Shown piece after piece: positions 63,035-64,000 of a DNA stretch of 64,000 nt (the stretch's first letter is position 1; each line of letters opens with the position of its first letter). Source of the stretch: Rhynochetos jubatus (lineage: Eukaryota; Chordata; Aves; Eurypygiformes; Rhynochetidae); the NCBI GenBank assembly GCA_027574665.1, contig CM050653.1, positions 43,350,118 to 43,414,117 on the forward strand, given 5' to 3'. The position numbers and the translations under genes are program-made. Below the pieces are notes generated by a model. It ran no database searches and was not told the origin of the DNA. It was given only the letters and a program-made list of their open reading frames with translations.

Positions 63035-64000
63035 TCAAATTGTTTTCAGAGCTATTGTTATCTTCCCATTTCCTGCCATCACTGCTCGAAAATAATAACG
63101 AATTACCTCATTTCTAAAAAGGGTTTCACCTCTTCACTTCATTATCAAGGAGCAAGACCGTTTCAGAGGTTGGTACCCTGCACAAATTTCCTTGAGTCTT
63201 GCTGGAGGATTAATAGTGCAGTAACAGTTAAAAGTTATTTTCTACATGCACACAGCATGCTGCAGGAGGGCACCTGAGGCTGGCCAGAAAATTCACCTTC
63301 TTAAAATCCTACTAGACAGGTAAGTATTAGATCTTGTGAACAAGAAAACCAGTAGCAAAAATACTGCATTAAAACCTTAGACACAAAATTAAGCTTTTTT
63401 TTCCCCAGCTCCGGTTAGCAGGATCGGTTCCTTGGCTGTACAGGAAGCCTGGGGCAGATCTGGAAATAGAAGGCTTCCTGACTTGATATGTAGTTGCCAG
63501 ACACTATCTTCTCCCCTCTAAACACACACAAAACGTGGTCAAAGGAAACCAGCCTCACAGAGAGCTGATGAGTGGTTTTAGATTGGAAAAGGGACTTTCT
63601 CAAACAAACATTTATACTTCAGTCTACTATTTCATGTGTCAGCCAGTCAATAGGGAAGACACAGAGACTTAAGATGTGCAGTTAGATGAGGATTCTGTTT
63701 GTTTGTTTTTTAAAAGAATCTTTAAAACATAGCCCAGATGTACAAAACACACCTGAAAATCAGCATACTGTAATCTGTATTTTATACAGAAAAAAATATA
63801 GATTTTCTTTTTAAATTATGAGCACACCGTCCCTCCCTGCCACGTGCACAAAAAGCATCACATTGAGATTTATGCACTGCCATACACACACAAAAAATTG
63901 CAGACCACTGAAGCTAGTATCATTCAGGATGGGATCCAGCCAATTCAGCACCAGCTAACTACAGGTTATTCAAAGTGCTGACACCTTCCCCAGCCAACAC
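63035..64000. other. Non-coding stretch, nothing recognised
   Basis: AT-rich DNA. No domain in the 62-codon minus frame at 63415-63603. The 5' part of the L1-type element could extend a little way into it, but nothing is recognisable. Confidence 0.5.

Noticed and set aside
1..64000. CRISPR array, prokaryotic operon, tRNA, snRNA or known microRNA
   Set aside because: No regularly spaced repeats, no tRNA B-box with matching arms, and none of the common mature microRNA sequences I know was seen by eye on either strand. The eye search is not exhaustive.

Overview
The window reads as a piece of a vertebrate, most probably bird, nuclear genome. It is AT-rich and contains no rRNA, tRNA, operon or long gene. 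It has few interspersed repeats, and those I can recognise are worn non-LTR retrotransposons dominated by CR1, the main avian LINE. Low repeat load plus CR1 favours a bird over a turtle or crocodile; the species is not determinable here. The longest open frame in 64 kb is 244 codons and matches no family I know. I therefore read the window as a gene desert or the inside of a very large intron.

Layout. 0-12.7 kb: non-repetitive DNA with a (TG)n tract, an AT-rich patch and four blocks that look like conserved non-coding elements (2.3, 8.3, 9.6 and 11.2 kb). 12.7-13.1 kb: CR1 3' segment, minus strand. 13-21 kb: mostly unremarkable, with a protein-like minus-strand frame at 19.2 kb, a 39-bp tandem duplication at 20.3 kb and the 244-codon frame at 20.5 kb. 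21.2-21.8 kb: a decayed reverse transcriptase of RTE-like type. 21.8-33 kb: largely featureless, with a candidate solo LTR at 28.3 kb. 33.3-35.8 kb: a degenerate SINE-like piece followed by the strongest regulatory-looking block. 38.9-39.2 and 44.4-44.9 kb: further regulatory-looking blocks. 40.3-40.7 kb: old CR1 with a readable RT motif. 46 kb: MIR-like SINE. 51.5-52.4 kb: another conserved-looking block holding a possible 21-nt microexon. 54.0-54.4 kb: CR1 3' end, plus strand. 57 kb: GC-richer block. 62.5-63.0 kb: minus-strand remnant of an L1-type ORF1 (coiled coil plus start of the RNA-binding domain).

Nothing here forms a pathway. The best-supported content is the fossil retrotransposons. 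The most biologically interesting, but unproven, content is the set of homeodomain/SOX-motif-rich blocks, which would fit long-range enhancers of a developmental gene outside the window. All conservation statements are inference from sequence appearance, since no alignment was possible.
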